A stretch of DNA of 64,000 nt from a virus, in IMG/VR virus record IMGVR_UViG_3300032236_000971, positions 1 through 64,000 of that record; one strand, given 5' to 3'. The position numbers and the translations under genes are program-made. A model generated the notes under the pieces. The model saw only the letters and a list, made by a program, of their open reading frames with translations, searched no databases and was not told the origin of the DNA. Shown one piece after another: positions 18,596 to 27,617 of the stretch (within the stretch, counting starts at the first letter, position 1; each line of letters opens with the position of its first letter).

Positions 18596-19191
18596 AGGTA
18601 AACATTGGTCCATATAAGACCTACTACGGTCCGTATCAGCTCGTTGACAAGATTTTCTTTTGGATTGATCGCAAGGGCATTTTCCTTGATGATGATCCCC
18701 GTCATGAGCGTTGGGATTACAGGGCGGCTGAATGGTTTGGTGATAAGCTAGCTGACACTTGGGTTTCTGATTTTTGTAATTGGATTTATTCTAAGCGTCT
18801 ACGCAAGATTAGCATTCGTATCGACGAATACGACACTTGGTCTATGGACCATACGTTGTCTATGATCATTCATCCTATGCTTGTACAACTTAAAGAAACC
18901 AAGCATGGCGCTCCTTGGGTTGATGATGAAGATGTCCCCGAGGAACTGCGTTCAACGGCTGCGCCGGAGTTGACTGAAGAGCAGAAGAGCTACGGCGAAA
19001 CAGACGGTAATTTCTTCAAACGTTGGGATTGGGTCATGGATGAAATGATCTTTGCTCATGCGTCTCAGTTCAACGATTGGGAAGACGAGTACTTTGAACG
19101 TAAGGATTATGATGGTATGCGTGTTGTTCAAGCACGTATTGCTAATGGTTACAAGTTGTTTGGTAAATATTATCAGGGTCTTTGGGACTAG
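18592..19191 (+). CDS. Conserved T4-type phage protein of unknown function
   Basis: A 199-residue protein with GTGA overlap start. Contains segments I recognise from an uncharacterised but widespread phage family: KTYYGPYQ (about 8-15), DTWSMDHTLSMIIHPMLVQL and LKETKHGAPWVDDEDVP (about 103-119). Rich in Trp and acidic residues. Probably a soluble early protein; no enzymatic motif is obvious. Confidence 0.82.
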   Translation: MKVNIGPYKTYYGPYQLVDKIFFWIDRKGIFLDDDPRHERWDYRAAEWFGDKLADTWVSDFCNWIYSKRLRKISIRIDEYDTWSMDHTLSMIIHPMLVQLKETKHGAPWVDDEDVPEELRSTAAPELTEEQKSYGETDGNFFKRWDWVMDEMIFAHASQFNDWEDEYFERKDYDGMRVVQARIANGYKLFGKYYQGLWD

Positions 19192-19200
19192 GAGGATAAA

Positions 19201-19389
19201 ATGATTTCACTTGGAGATATCGTTGAGTTGATCGACGAAAATACGCATGACGGTGACTATCGTGGTCGTATGACCGTCGTTGGGTTTGACCTCGCAAAGG
19301 ATAACGTTGTAATTTGCGAGCATTATGACTATGATGATTACGTAGAGTTTACAGAAGATGAATTGGTTGTGATGGAGGAAGCTCGATGA
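19201..19389 (+). CDS. Small hypothetical protein
   Basis: A 62-residue acidic protein with GGAGGA upstream. VEFTEDELVV and an N-terminal SLGDIVELIDENTHDG suggest a small SH3-like barrel. Coupled to the next gene by ATGA. Confidence 0.68.
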   Translation: MISLGDIVELIDENTHDGDYRGRMTVVGFDLAKDNVVICEHYDYDDYVEFTEDELVVMEEAR

Positions 19390-19607
19390 CTGACGGTAAG
19401 TACAAGTGCACATACACTTTTCAATGCGAGTATGAAAATGTTGATTTGCTTCACGAGCCAACACATAGCTTGACACATGTTGTGTTCGATGGTACTGATG
19501 CACATATTCAAACAGTAGTCAACCAGTTTGTTACCTTTCTGAAAGCATCTGGTTACGTTTTCCAGGATTTGGAGATCATCAAAGATGTTAATTCCTACAA
19601 AGTATAG
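19386..19607 (+). CDS. Small hypothetical protein
   Basis: A 73-residue protein, start by ATGA overlap. Strands around a helix IQTVVNQFVTFLKASGY. Overlaps the next start by 23 bases. Function unknown. Confidence 0.66.
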   Translation: MTDGKYKCTYTFQCEYENVDLLHEPTHSLTHVVFDGTDAHIQTVVNQFVTFLKASGYVFQDLEIIKDVNSYKV

Positions 19608-19938
19608 CATTGGTTACACCTATTGGGTGCCTCGTGTTTACAAACAGTTCGTGCGTACAGAAACTCTTTGCTACGAAGGCGAAGAGTGGAATCGTGATGT
19701 GTATGAAATGAAAGCCTTCGCTAAACAGAAGGTTGTTCGCTGTATGGAAATCAAAGTACATAAAGATGGTACATTCAATGTTATGTATGGCGTAGAAAAT
19801 ATCACTGATGCAGGTGTAAGTATGTTTCAATGGTATCCAGAAGCGAACATTCCTGATAGCAATACAGAAGAAATTGCTCAGGCTTTTGCTGAAGGTTATC
19901 TGAAAGACAATCCAGACAAAGAATACTTTGGAAATTAA
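19585..19938 (+). CDS. Hypothetical protein
   Basis: A 117-residue acidic protein (MLIPTKYSIGYTYWVPRVYKQF...). Beta-rich first half, then an acidic helix EEIAQAFAEGYLKDNP. Last gene of the early run that began near 15.4 kb. Function unknown. Confidence 0.68.
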   Translation: MLIPTKYSIGYTYWVPRVYKQFVRTETLCYEGEEWNRDVYEMKAFAKQKVVRCMEIKVHKDGTFNVMYGVENITDAGVSMFQWYPEANIPDSNTEEIAQAFAEGYLKDNPDKEYFGN

Positions 19939-19971
19939 ACTATAATAAGTAGTGGTGTTGTTAAAGGTTAT

Positions 19972-20047
19972 TCGGGGTTAGTTCAATTGGTAGAACTACA
20001 GACTTTGAATCTGTGTGTTGGTGGTTCGAGCCCATCACCCCGAACCA
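19972..20047 (+). tRNA. tRNA-Gln(TTG)
   Basis: Isolated tRNA between small genes: acceptor TCGGGGT/ACCCCGA, anticodon loop CTTTGAA, T-loop TTCGAGC, encoded CCA. Confidence 0.95.
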
Positions 20048-20060
20048 ACTTTGGAGATAT

Positions 20061-20237
20061 ATGATGAACGATAAGTTGATAGCAGAACCTGACTTGACAA
20101 AAATTCAGCTCGCTTGGTCTCAAGATATCCTGGCTAGAATTAAAACAATCCTCGATTCAAAAGGTTGGACCGAGGATCAGAAGCTTGTAAGTATCGCTTG
20201 GTTGGTGAAGCAGGCACTTAAGCCAAATGAAGATTAA
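20061..20237 (+). CDS. Small hypothetical protein
   Basis: A 58-residue protein with TTGGAG upstream of a double ATG (20061/20064). Helical, with a C-terminal LVSIAWLVKQALK. Converges with the minus-strand spanin genes. Function unknown. Confidence 0.65.
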   Translation: MMNDKLIAEPDLTKIQLAWSQDILARIKTILDSKGWTEDQKLVSIAWLVKQALKPNED

Positions 20238-20521
20238 TTCTTCTTCTCAGTGCGCTTCTTCGCCTCGTCAAGCGTCTTATACAATGCATTCATGTTCTTC
20301 TGACACTCAGTATTCTTTGAATGTAATTCTACCAGAAGTTTTGCAACCTGAACGTCTGTTAAAGTTTCAGAATTTGGAAATCGTCTTACGTTTTGACAGT
20401 AAAACATCGACTTGTCTGGGACAAATACCTGTAATTCTGTTTTAGTTAGAACTTGTGGCGGCAGTGGCTTGGCACAACCAGACAATCCTATCACTGCAAT
20501 TGACGCTAATAACAATTTCAT
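20234..20521 (-). CDS. Outer-membrane spanin subunit (o-spanin, Rz1-like lipoprotein)
   Basis: A 95-residue protein on the minus strand with a lipoprotein signal and lipobox LSGC (Cys16), followed by a proline-containing KPLPPQVL and a charged helix. It overlaps the i-spanin gene by four bases. The pair of a single-pass membrane protein and a small lipoprotein is the two-component spanin layout that fuses inner and outer membranes at lysis. Confidence 0.75.
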   Translation of the reverse strand: MKLLLASIAVIGLSGCAKPLPPQVLTKTELQVFVPDKSMFYCQNVRRFPNSETLTDVQVAKLLVELHSKNTECQKNMNALYKTLDEAKKRTEKKN

Positions 20522-20871
20522 TTCACAACATCCTTTAGCTTGTTCACTGTTTTCTTCAACACTTCTGAAGCTTGCCTATCGTTCGCCTGAGTTTCTTTTG
20601 AGTTTAAATCAGTGTTGATAACATCCATCTGTTCCTTGAACTTTTTCTTGACTTCAGCATTCTCTGCTTCGATCTCTTTCTTTTTTGCGTTGATATCATC
20701 TAGCTGTTGACGTAGAATCTCTTTGTCCTTGAGATCCTGTTCAATCTGCTTCTGATTATATTCAAGGAGAGCTTCGCGCTCAATCCCTTTGCGCCAGGTA
20801 TAATACCCAGCAGACATAGCACCAAAAAGAAAGATACCAATTACAATATATAACTGTAGACGTCCAAACAT
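20518..20871 (-). CDS. Inner-membrane spanin subunit (i-spanin, Rz-like)
   Basis: A 117-residue protein: N-terminal transmembrane helix (YIVIGIFLFGAMSAGYYTW) and a long Lys/Glu/Gln-rich coiled coil (about 30-115). The start is the second of two ATGs because GGAGGTT lies between them. Encoded opposite to nearly all surrounding genes, so expression must come from a separate promoter to the right. Confidence 0.77.
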   Translation of the reverse strand: MFGRLQLYIVIGIFLFGAMSAGYYTWRKGIEREALLEYNQKQIEQDLKDKEILRQQLDDINAKKKEIEAENAEVKKKFKEQMDVINTDLNSKETQANDRQASEVLKKTVNKLKDVVK

Positions 20872-20917
20872 AACAACCTCCATCGATACAGATTATTTAT
20901 ACAAACAGGAAGCACAA

Positions 20918-21142
20918 ATGGATCAATATCCAACACTAAAAGGTTTAAGCGTAATCCCAGAAGACATAGTTCAATTTTGCGCAAGTCAATTTGGACCCGA
21001 TGAAGATAACTCGTTCAAAAATATATTGAACGCTGCCGATGAATTTAGAGAGGCAGGATTGACGCCTTTGTTTCTATGCACGAAAACTCTTCAGGATATT
21101 TTTGTAACAACAGTTGAGAAACTACAAAAAAAATATCACTGA
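20918..21142 (+). CDS. Small hypothetical protein
   Basis: A 74-residue acidic protein (MDQYPTLKGLSVIPEDIVQFC...). Divergent from the spanins. No motif recognised. Confidence 0.62.
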   Translation: MDQYPTLKGLSVIPEDIVQFCASQFGPDEDNSFKNILNAADEFREAGLTPLFLCTKTLQDIFVTTVEKLQKKYH

Positions 21143-21234
21143 CCCCTTTAAAAATATTGCGTCGCAACCTATATAATATGTGAGATGCCTGACGGGTCTC
21201 ACAATTATCAACTCTCGCTTAACAGGAGATTACA

Positions 21235-21744
21235 ATGAATACACCATATCGTTTTGACCACACCTTTTCAGACCTTGCCAAGTTTGATAAATTTTTTGTT
21301 GGCTCGGATAAGTTCCTTTCAAAGGTTCAAGAAACTGCTGAGTATCTTGCTAATACAGCTGCGCACTCAGGTTATCCTCCGTTTAATTTGAAAAAGACAG
21401 ACGACAATGTCTATGTTATTGAGATGGCTGTTGCTGGTTTCGGTAAGCAAGACATTGAACTTACACTTGAAGATAACAAGCTAAAGATTGCTGGTCATAC
21501 AACTCTTGATACTATCACAGAAGATGGTTTAAATCAGCACTTCCTTCATAAAGGAATTAGCGACCGTCCATTCACTCGTACGTTTACCCTTGCCGATAAT
21601 GTTGTTGTTAACAACGCAAAGATGGTAAACGGACTACTTAAGATCTGGCTTGAGCATGTTATCCCAGAAGATAAGAAGCCAAAGAAGATCGACATCGAAT
21701 CAGAAGAGGAAGCAACTACTTCAAAGAGAGTTGCTAAGAAATAA
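21235..21744 (+). CDS. Small heat shock protein Hsp20/IbpA-like
   Basis: A 169-residue alpha-crystallin-domain chaperone. Core: YPPFNLKKTDDNVYVIEMAVAG (about 47-68), then strands of the ACD sandwich and the VVNNAKMVNGLLKIWLEHVIP end. A C-terminal charged tail follows. Hsp20 proteins hold unfolded proteins; they are a known accessory gene of T4-like cyanophages. AACAGGAG precedes the ATG, and a TATAATATG box lies about 70 bases upstream. Confidence 0.92.
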   Translation: MNTPYRFDHTFSDLAKFDKFFVGSDKFLSKVQETAEYLANTAAHSGYPPFNLKKTDDNVYVIEMAVAGFGKQDIELTLEDNKLKIAGHTTLDTITEDGLNQHFLHKGISDRPFTRTFTLADNVVVNNAKMVNGLLKIWLEHVIPEDKKPKKIDIESEEEATTSKRVAKK

Positions 21745-21939
21745 ATGTTTGAACTTTTTAACTACTATGTCGACAGATCAATGATCTGGCTGAAGAGAAG
21801 CTTTGCTTATAATAATGCAGCTTCGGAGCTTTTGAATCTGTCTGATAGGGAGCTTGCCGACTTGGGTATTTACCGTTGTGATATACATAATGTTGTTGCG
21901 GATACTTTGAGACAGCGAATACCTAGTCGGTCTTTTTAA
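21745..21939 (+). CDS. DUF1127 (YjiS-like) small protein
   Basis: A 64-residue basic protein starting on the base after the Hsp20 stop. AASELLNLSDRELADLGIYRCDIHNVV (about 25-51) is the DUF1127 signature. These small basic proteins are abundant in alphaproteobacteria, where reported roles include phosphate/carbon physiology and RNA maturation. A phage copy may mimic or interfere with host regulation; that is an inference. Confidence 0.85.
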   Translation: MFELFNYYVDRSMIWLKRSFAYNNAASELLNLSDRELADLGIYRCDIHNVVADTLRQRIPSRSF

Positions 21940-21948
21940 CACTAAATA

Positions 21949-21978
21949 ACGGGGAAGCAATTCCCCGTTTTCTTTTTT
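21949..21978 (+). terminator. Rho-independent terminator
   Basis: 8-bp stem ACGGGGAA/TTCCCCGT with loop GCAA, then a T-rich run. Confidence 0.92.
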
Positions 21979-21991
21979 ATGGAGCTATATT

Positions 21992-23377
21992 ATGGACAAC
22001 GTTTTCCTTCAGCTATTAGATCATCTCGAAGATTCCAACAAGCCAGTTTTTTACGACAATGACTATCCTATTTCTGGCAAACAATACAGAAATTTAATTA
22101 TCAGTTTTGCTCTCCATATGAAAAAGCATGGAGTCACGCAAAGCTCTGTAGTTGCTCTTGATGTGTATGGCGTTGTGGTTGGCACTGCTCTTAGTGTTGC
22201 TTGCGGCTTGATCGGTTGCTCTTGGATTAAGTATTCAATTGATTCAGCCAAGGCGGCTGACGAACTAAAATTGACTCACGTGTTTCATGAGTCGCCTCTT
22301 CAAGTTGAAGTCGATATTCCTTGTATCGAGCTAGATAACAGCTGGAACAAAGCGCCAGAAGGTATTGACCCTAATAGGCATATGTTTTTCAGCTATGACG
22401 ATGAAAACAAGCCATTTTTGATTGCTCACTCGTCTGGCACAACAGGTAACGTAAAGTTTATCCCTATCTCTTACAGAGAATATTTTGAACGAGTTCATAA
22501 CAACTTTGATATTCAGTTTCAAAACGCAAGGTACGGATGTTTTCTATTCCAGCCGCTGAAGTCGACAACTCAGTATAAAGCTGTCGCACTTATGTTGAAT
22601 GATATTCCTATCGTTCATAATATGACCTACGAGCAGCTGTCAAAATATCCAAGAGTTCATATTATTGGTTCGCATGGTCAGTTTGATTTCTTCATTAGGG
22701 GTAAAGAGCCTCCAACCAAGCCATACAAAGCGACGGCTGATCTATCGGGGTCAGCAACAACCGTAAAGTACCTTGAGAACATTTTCAAACATGTTGATCA
22801 GGTCAATATTGGTTATGGCGCTACCGAAACATCAAGAACTGCTAACAAAAGATTGTATTCAGTTGCTGACTTCAACGGGTCTTCTGGTTACCCATTTGAT
22901 GACGTTGAATTTAAAATTGAGCCTGATGGCACAGTTCTTGTTAAAACACCAAGATCTTATGATGAAGATGGAGATTGGTTTGCGCCAGGTGATCTCGGAT
23001 ATATGGAAAACGGCGAACTGTTCATCACAGGTAGAAAGAAAGAACAGATTAACGTTGGCGGTGTGAAAATTGATCCTGTGTCAATCGAAGAAGAAATCAG
23101 AAAAGTTGATGGTGTGTATGATTGTATGGTGTTTCAGGATGATAGACAACACGTTGAATATCAGCTGAGTGTTCTTATTGTCGCAGAAAAAAATAGGGCA
23201 GTGGCAATTGACGTTCACGCAGCCTGTAAAGAAAAGTTTGGTATGTCAAAGATACCGCAAAACTTATATTATGTAGATGAGCTACCTAAAACAGAAGGCG
23301 GTAAAGTGTCAAGAAAGCTTGCTATAGATATTGTGAAAGAATTTAAACATACAAAATACGTTTACGTTTTAAACTAG
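21992..23377 (+). CDS. ANL-superfamily adenylating enzyme (acyl/aryl-CoA ligase-like)
   Basis: A 461-residue AMP-forming enzyme. Motif A3 is AHSSGTTGNVKF (145-156), A5 GYGATET (274-280), A7 GDLGYMENGELFITGRKK (333-350), hinge and A8 region INVGGVKIDP, and A10 lysine in PKTEGGKVSRK near 440. It has all parts needed to adenylate a carboxylate; the acceptor (CoA, carrier protein, other) cannot be read. A short N-terminal domain makes it smaller than the typical 500-600 aa. Phages rarely carry such enzymes. Confidence 0.85.
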   Translation: MDNVFLQLLDHLEDSNKPVFYDNDYPISGKQYRNLIISFALHMKKHGVTQSSVVALDVYGVVVGTALSVACGLIGCSWIKYSIDSAKAADELKLTHVFHESPLQVEVDIPCIELDNSWNKAPEGIDPNRHMFFSYDDENKPFLIAHSSGTTGNVKFIPISYREYFERVHNNFDIQFQNARYGCFLFQPLKSTTQYKAVALMLNDIPIVHNMTYEQLSKYPRVHIIGSHGQFDFFIRGKEPPTKPYKATADLSGSATTVKYLENIFKHVDQVNIGYGATETSRTANKRLYSVADFNGSSGYPFDDVEFKIEPDGTVLVKTPRSYDEDGDWFAPGDLGYMENGELFITGRKKEQINVGGVKIDPVSIEEEIRKVDGVYDCMVFQDDRQHVEYQLSVLIVAEKNRAVAIDVHAACKEKFGMSKIPQNLYYVDELPKTEGGKVSRKLAIDIVKEFKHTKYVYVLN

Positions 23378-23386
23378 GAGATAGAT

Positions 23387-23998
23387 ATGAAAGTTACACT
23401 CGACCAACTATGGAATTTCTTCGAAGACACAGATGACTTCGTTTTGGAAAAGTTTGTTGATCCAATCAATAAGGTAATTGAAGAGTTTGAAATCAATACA
23501 CCCAATCGTATCTCAATGTTCCTTGCTCAGATCGGTCATGAGTCTGGCGGCTTGACGAAGCTTCATGAAAACCTAAACTACAAGCCAGCTCGCTTGCTTC
23601 AGATTTTCCCAAAGTATTTTAGAGATGTTGATCCAGAAGATTACAACACCCCTGAAAAGATTGCTAATCGTGTTTATGCTAATCGTATGGGTAATGGCAA
23701 CGAAGCTTCTGGTGATGGATACCGTTTCCGTGGGCGTGGTGCTGTTCAGCTGACTGGTAAGTCAAACTACCTTGCTTGTGGCGAAGACCTTGAAGTTGAT
23801 TTGGTTGCTACCCCAGACTACCTTGAAACGCCAGAAGGCGCTATTCGTTCTGCTGCTTGGTTCTGGGATCAGCATGACCTCAATGATTGGGCTGACAAGA
23901 AGGATGTTACTACTGTTACAAAGAAAATCAACGGTGGTACTATCGGTCTTGAAGAGCGTAGAGAACTATTCGAAGAAGCACTCACAATTTTCACTTGA
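23387..23998 (+). CDS. GH19-type endolysin
   Basis: A 203-residue glycoside hydrolase of the chitinase class I/GH19 fold, used by many phages as endolysin. IGHESGG (Glu52 as the expected acid) and YRFRGRGAVQLTGKSNY (about 108-124) are hallmark motifs. No signal peptide or SAR segment, so export would need a holin. The spanins lie 3 kb away on the other strand. Confidence 0.9.
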   Translation: MKVTLDQLWNFFEDTDDFVLEKFVDPINKVIEEFEINTPNRISMFLAQIGHESGGLTKLHENLNYKPARLLQIFPKYFRDVDPEDYNTPEKIANRVYANRMGNGNEASGDGYRFRGRGAVQLTGKSNYLACGEDLEVDLVATPDYLETPEGAIRSAAWFWDQHDLNDWADKKDVTTVTKKINGGTIGLEERRELFEEALTIFT

Positions 23999-24023
23999 TA
24001 TTCTCCTTGCAATAAGGTATTAT
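23995..24023 (+). promoter_or_regulatory. Promoter of DNA polymerase gene
   Basis: TTGATA at 23995-24000, 17-base spacer, TATTAT at 24018-24023. Confidence 0.72.
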
Positions 24024-24049
24024 AAACGTATTGCAATTTAGGAGTTACT

Positions 24050-26512
24050 ATGAAGTTTTACACAAACGTTTATCAACGTGGTGATAGAGTATATTTGCGT
24101 GGGTATAACGAAGGTCAGCTTGTAGAGGAAATTATTCCCTACAAGCCTTATCTTTTTCTACCTAAGAAAGACGGTTTTTATCGTACGCTTGACGGTAAAG
24201 CGTGTGATAAAATGCAGTTTGAGAGCATTTCAGACGCCAAAGACTTTTGCGAAAAGTATAACGACGTTTCAAACTTCGAATACTTCGGTTTGACTCATTT
24301 TATGTACCTGTACATTTATGATAACTACCCTGGTGATATTCAATATGACCCGTCATTGGTTTCTGTAGTCAGTCTTGATATTGAGTGCGCGGCTGACGAG
24401 GGCTTCCCCGATATTCAAAAGGCAGATAAAGAGATTACAGCTATCACCATTCGCAAGAATGGTCGAAGTGTCGTATTCGGCTGCGGCGAGTTTGTAAGTG
24501 AAGATCCGTCAGTGACTTACGTCAAGTGCCCTGACGAGCAGACATTGCTATTCAAGTTTATTCAGGTTTGGAATCATCCTACTATGAAGCCAGACGTTAT
24601 GACTGGTTGGAATATCGAGTTCTTTGATATTCCTTATCTGATCAACCGTATGAAGCAGGTTATTGGAGAGCAGGAAACCAAGAAGCTTTCGCCTTGGAAG
24701 ATGCTTGACGAGCGTACTGTTGAGTTTAAAGGTAAAGAGAATCAGACATATAACATTATCGGCATCAACGTACTTGATTATTATCAGCTGTATCGTAAGT
24801 TCACGTTCGGCAATCAAGAGTCGTATAAGCTTGACTATATCTCGCAGATTGAACTTGGCGAACGTAAAATTGATTACTCTGAGTACGGCGACCTGTTGAG
24901 TTTGTATAAGAGCAACTTTCAAAAGTTCATTGAGTATAACATTCAGGATTGCGTGCTTGTTGATAGGCTAGATGAAAAGCTGAAGTTCATTGAGCAGGTC
25001 ATGGCGTTGGCGTATGACGCAAAGGTCAACTACAACGATACTATGACAACCGTTCGTCCATGGGATGTTATCATTCATAACTACCTGTTGGATCGTCGTA
25101 TTGTTATTCCTCAGTTCGAACCATCAAGGCAGCAGTTTGATCTTGTTGGCGGTCACGTTAAGGAAGTCAAGCCAGGTCTAAGCAAGTGGGTTGTTTCGTT
25201 TGACTTGAATAGTCTGTATCCGCATTTGATTATGCAGTACAACATAAGTCCAGAAACGTTTATCACTCGTTTACCTAACTTTAACTCTATTGATGAATTG
25301 CTTACTGGTGAAATGACACATAACTGTGAACACGCTATAGCGGCTAATGGATGTGTCTATCATAAAGACAAGCAAGGGTTTCTTCCTCAGCTTATGGAAA
25401 CAATGTATGATGACCGTACAAAGTATAAGAAGCTGATGATTGAAGCTAAGAAGCGATATGAACAAACTCACTCAAAAGAAGATGAGATGTTAATTGCTCG
25501 CTATCACAATATGCAGATGGCCAAAAAAATTCAGTTGAACTCAGCTTACGGCGCGATCGGTAACAGATACTTTCGTTGGTTTGACTTCAACAATGCTGAA
25601 GCTATCACTACATCTGGTCAGCTTTCTATCCGTTGGATTGAACGCAAAATGAATCAGTTTATGAACAAAATTTGTAAAACAAACGGCGTTGATTACGTTG
25701 TTGCTTCTGATACAGACTCTATCTACGTCACATTTGCTAAACTGATTCCAGAAGATGGAGACGAGCTTGAAGCTGTTAAGTTGATTGACAAGTTTTGCGA
25801 GAAAAAAATTCAACCATATATTGACAGTTGTTATGACGAGCTTGCGGGTATGATGAATGCATATCAACAGAAGATGCAAATGAAGCGTGAAACTATCGCT
25901 AACAAGGGCATCTGGAAAGCAAAGAAGATGTATATCCTCAACGCATGGAATGTTGAAGGTGTACAATATGATAAACCAAAGCTGAAAATTCAGGGTATTG
26001 AGGCTGTGCGTTCATCAACGCCTCATGTATGCCGTGAAAAGATTAAAGAAGCGTTGGCGATCATTATGAACGAGGATGAAGAAACATTACATCGGTTCAT
26101 TGAAAAGTTCCGTGAAGAGTTTCTTGAGTTACCGTTTGAACAAGTTGCGTTTCCTCGCGGAATTAAGGGTATAGATAAATATAAAGATGCCTCTGAAATC
26201 TATAAAAAAGGTACACCGATTCAGGTGAAGGGCGCTTTGCTTTTTAATAACCTATTGAAGCTTAAAAAGATAAAGTCTATACCGCCGATTGTTGATGGTG
26301 ATAAGATTAAGTTTGCTTATCTAAAAATACCTAATCCAATTCATGATACAGTTATCGCTGTACCTGATGAAATGCCGAAAGAGTTTAATCTAGATAAGTA
26401 TGTTGATCGTGAATTACAGTTTTCGAAAACATTTCTAGAGCCGATCAACTCAATCACGGAAGTTATAAATTGGCATACAGAAAAAAAATCAACACTAGAG
26501 GAGTGGTTTTAA
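24050..26512 (+). CDS. 43: DNA polymerase gp43 (family B)
   Basis: An 820-residue T4-type replicative polymerase with 3'-5' exonuclease. Exo I: DIECA with Asp110 and Glu112. Polymerase motif A SFDLNSLYPHLI (about 384), motif B KKIQLNSAYGAIGN (about 493), motif C ASDTDSIYV (about 553). Slightly shorter than T4 gp43 (898 aa). TAGGAG before ATG. In T4 the gene follows regA; here it is displaced more than 20 kb and has its own promoter. It works with the gp44/62 loader and the clamp (not in the window). Confidence 0.97.
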   Translation: MKFYTNVYQRGDRVYLRGYNEGQLVEEIIPYKPYLFLPKKDGFYRTLDGKACDKMQFESISDAKDFCEKYNDVSNFEYFGLTHFMYLYIYDNYPGDIQYDPSLVSVVSLDIECAADEGFPDIQKADKEITAITIRKNGRSVVFGCGEFVSEDPSVTYVKCPDEQTLLFKFIQVWNHPTMKPDVMTGWNIEFFDIPYLINRMKQVIGEQETKKLSPWKMLDERTVEFKGKENQTYNIIGINVLDYYQLYRKFTFGNQESYKLDYISQIELGERKIDYSEYGDLLSLYKSNFQKFIEYNIQDCVLVDRLDEKLKFIEQVMALAYDAKVNYNDTMTTVRPWDVIIHNYLLDRRIVIPQFEPSRQQFDLVGGHVKEVKPGLSKWVVSFDLNSLYPHLIMQYNISPETFITRLPNFNSIDELLTGEMTHNCEHAIAANGCVYHKDKQGFLPQLMETMYDDRTKYKKLMIEAKKRYEQTHSKEDEMLIARYHNMQMAKKIQLNSAYGAIGNRYFRWFDFNNAEAITTSGQLSIRWIERKMNQFMNKICKTNGVDYVVASDTDSIYVTFAKLIPEDGDELEAVKLIDKFCEKKIQPYIDSCYDELAGMMNAYQQKMQMKRETIANKGIWKAKKMYILNAWNVEGVQYDKPKLKIQGIEAVRSSTPHVCREKIKEALAIIMNEDEETLHRFIEKFREEFLELPFEQVAFPRGIKGIDKYKDASEIYKKGTPIQVKGALLFNNLLKLKKIKSIPPIVDGDKIKFAYLKIPNPIHDTVIAVPDEMPKEFNLDKYVDRELQFSKTFLEPINSITEVINWHTEKKSTLEEWF

Positions 26513-26811
26513 TGAGCGCAGATGATGATTTTGGTTTTAGCCTTGTTTCTGAAAAGGAACTCAAGGCGCATGAAGAAATGCTTAAGAAGAAAGTTGAGGA
26601 ACAATCAAAGGTTGTTCATGAAGCCTCAGTTCAGCTTCAACTAACCGCTGAACAAGCACAACAGAAGCTCTATGGACTACGTGATATGATTATGCCGTTG
26701 CTAAAGAACCTAGCTGCTGACCCATCTAAGGAATATATCTTATGGCCAGATAGAGCTGCTAAGATTCAGGCTTTCATCAAGAAGGTCGATGACTTTGTGG
26801 TCAGTGAATGA
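26512..26811 (+). CDS. Conserved T4-type phage protein
   Basis: A 99-residue acidic protein, start by TAATG overlap with gp43. N-terminal coiled coil (EEMLKKKVEEQSKVVHEA), then LYGLRDMIMPLLKNLAADP and EYILWPDRAAKIQAFIKKVD (about 53-93), a segment I recognise from T4-like phages as an uncharacterised family. Its place between polymerase and UvsX suggests a replication accessory role. Confidence 0.78.
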   Translation: MSADDDFGFSLVSEKELKAHEEMLKKKVEEQSKVVHEASVQLQLTAEQAQQKLYGLRDMIMPLLKNLAADPSKEYILWPDRAAKIQAFIKKVDDFVVSE

Positions 26812-27617
26812 TTAACTACCTAGCACTGCTGGCGGCGCTTGCTGTTTCAGGAGTGTCTGCTTATTACTCAATCGTTGGTTTGACAGCTATATTTGCTTCG
26901 GCATTTACAGCCGTTGTTATCATGGGTGTTGCGTTAGAAATAGGAAAGTTGATTACAGTATCATGGCTTCACCAGAATTGGAGCACTTGCCCTGGTTTGT
27001 TGAAAGCATATCTAACTTCAGCTGTTATTATTTTGATGTTCATTTCAAGTATGGGTATCTTTGGGTTTCTATCAAGAGCTCATATTGAACAAACGTTAAA
27101 TATCAACACAGGTCAGGCTGATCAGGTTCAAATACTAGATCAAAAGATAAACTACCTGAAACAATCAATTGAAGACTTAGATAAACAGATAGCTCAAATT
27201 GATGCGGCTATAACAAAAATGACTGAAAAGGGTCAAGCATCAAACTCACTACAGGCTGCAGATAAACAAAGAAAAACAAGGGACAGCCTGATTAAAAAGA
27301 AGGCAGACTATGTCAAAGATATTTCCAATGCCACAACAGAAAGAGTTGGATTACAATCAGGAATCAAAAAGCTTGAAGCCGAAGTCGGACCCCTCAAATA
27401 TATCGCGGAGCTGGTCTATTCATCCGCTGGAGCCGACCAACTTGAAAGAGCTGTTAGAATGGTCATCATTCTTCTGGTTCTTGTTTTTGATCCTCTTGCT
27501 GTTCTCCTTCTACTTGCAGCTAACCATGGGCTTGGGAGATTAAAAAGCTTGACTAAACCTGAAGAAAGTAGTATACTTAAAATTGATGATACCGTGTTAG
27601 GAGAACATAATGTCTGA
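26808..27617 (+). CDS. Membrane protein with long coiled coil
   Basis: A 269-residue protein: three N-terminal transmembrane helices (about 2-90), a long coiled coil (about 105-200, Lys/Gln/Asp rich), and a C-terminal transmembrane helix (about 215-240). Similar proteins lie next to uvsX in other T4-type phages, from memory. The 3' end holds the uvsX promoter and overlaps its start by eight bases. Confidence 0.78.
   Translation: MINYLALLAALAVSGVSAYYSIVGLTAIFASAFTAVVIMGVALEIGKLITVSWLHQNWSTCPGLLKAYLTSAVIILMFISSMGIFGFLSRAHIEQTLNINTGQADQVQILDQKINYLKQSIEDLDKQIAQIDAAITKMTEKGQASNSLQAADKQRKTRDSLIKKKADYVKDISNATTERVGLQSGIKKLEAEVGPLKYIAELVYSSAGADQLERAVRMVIILLVLVFDPLAVLLLLAANHGLGRLKSLTKPEESSILKIDDTVLGEHNV
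27549..27577 (+). promoter_or_regulatory. Promoter of uvsX inside the upstream gene
   Basis: TTGACT at 27549-27554, 17-base spacer, TATACT at 27572-27577. Confidence 0.8.
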
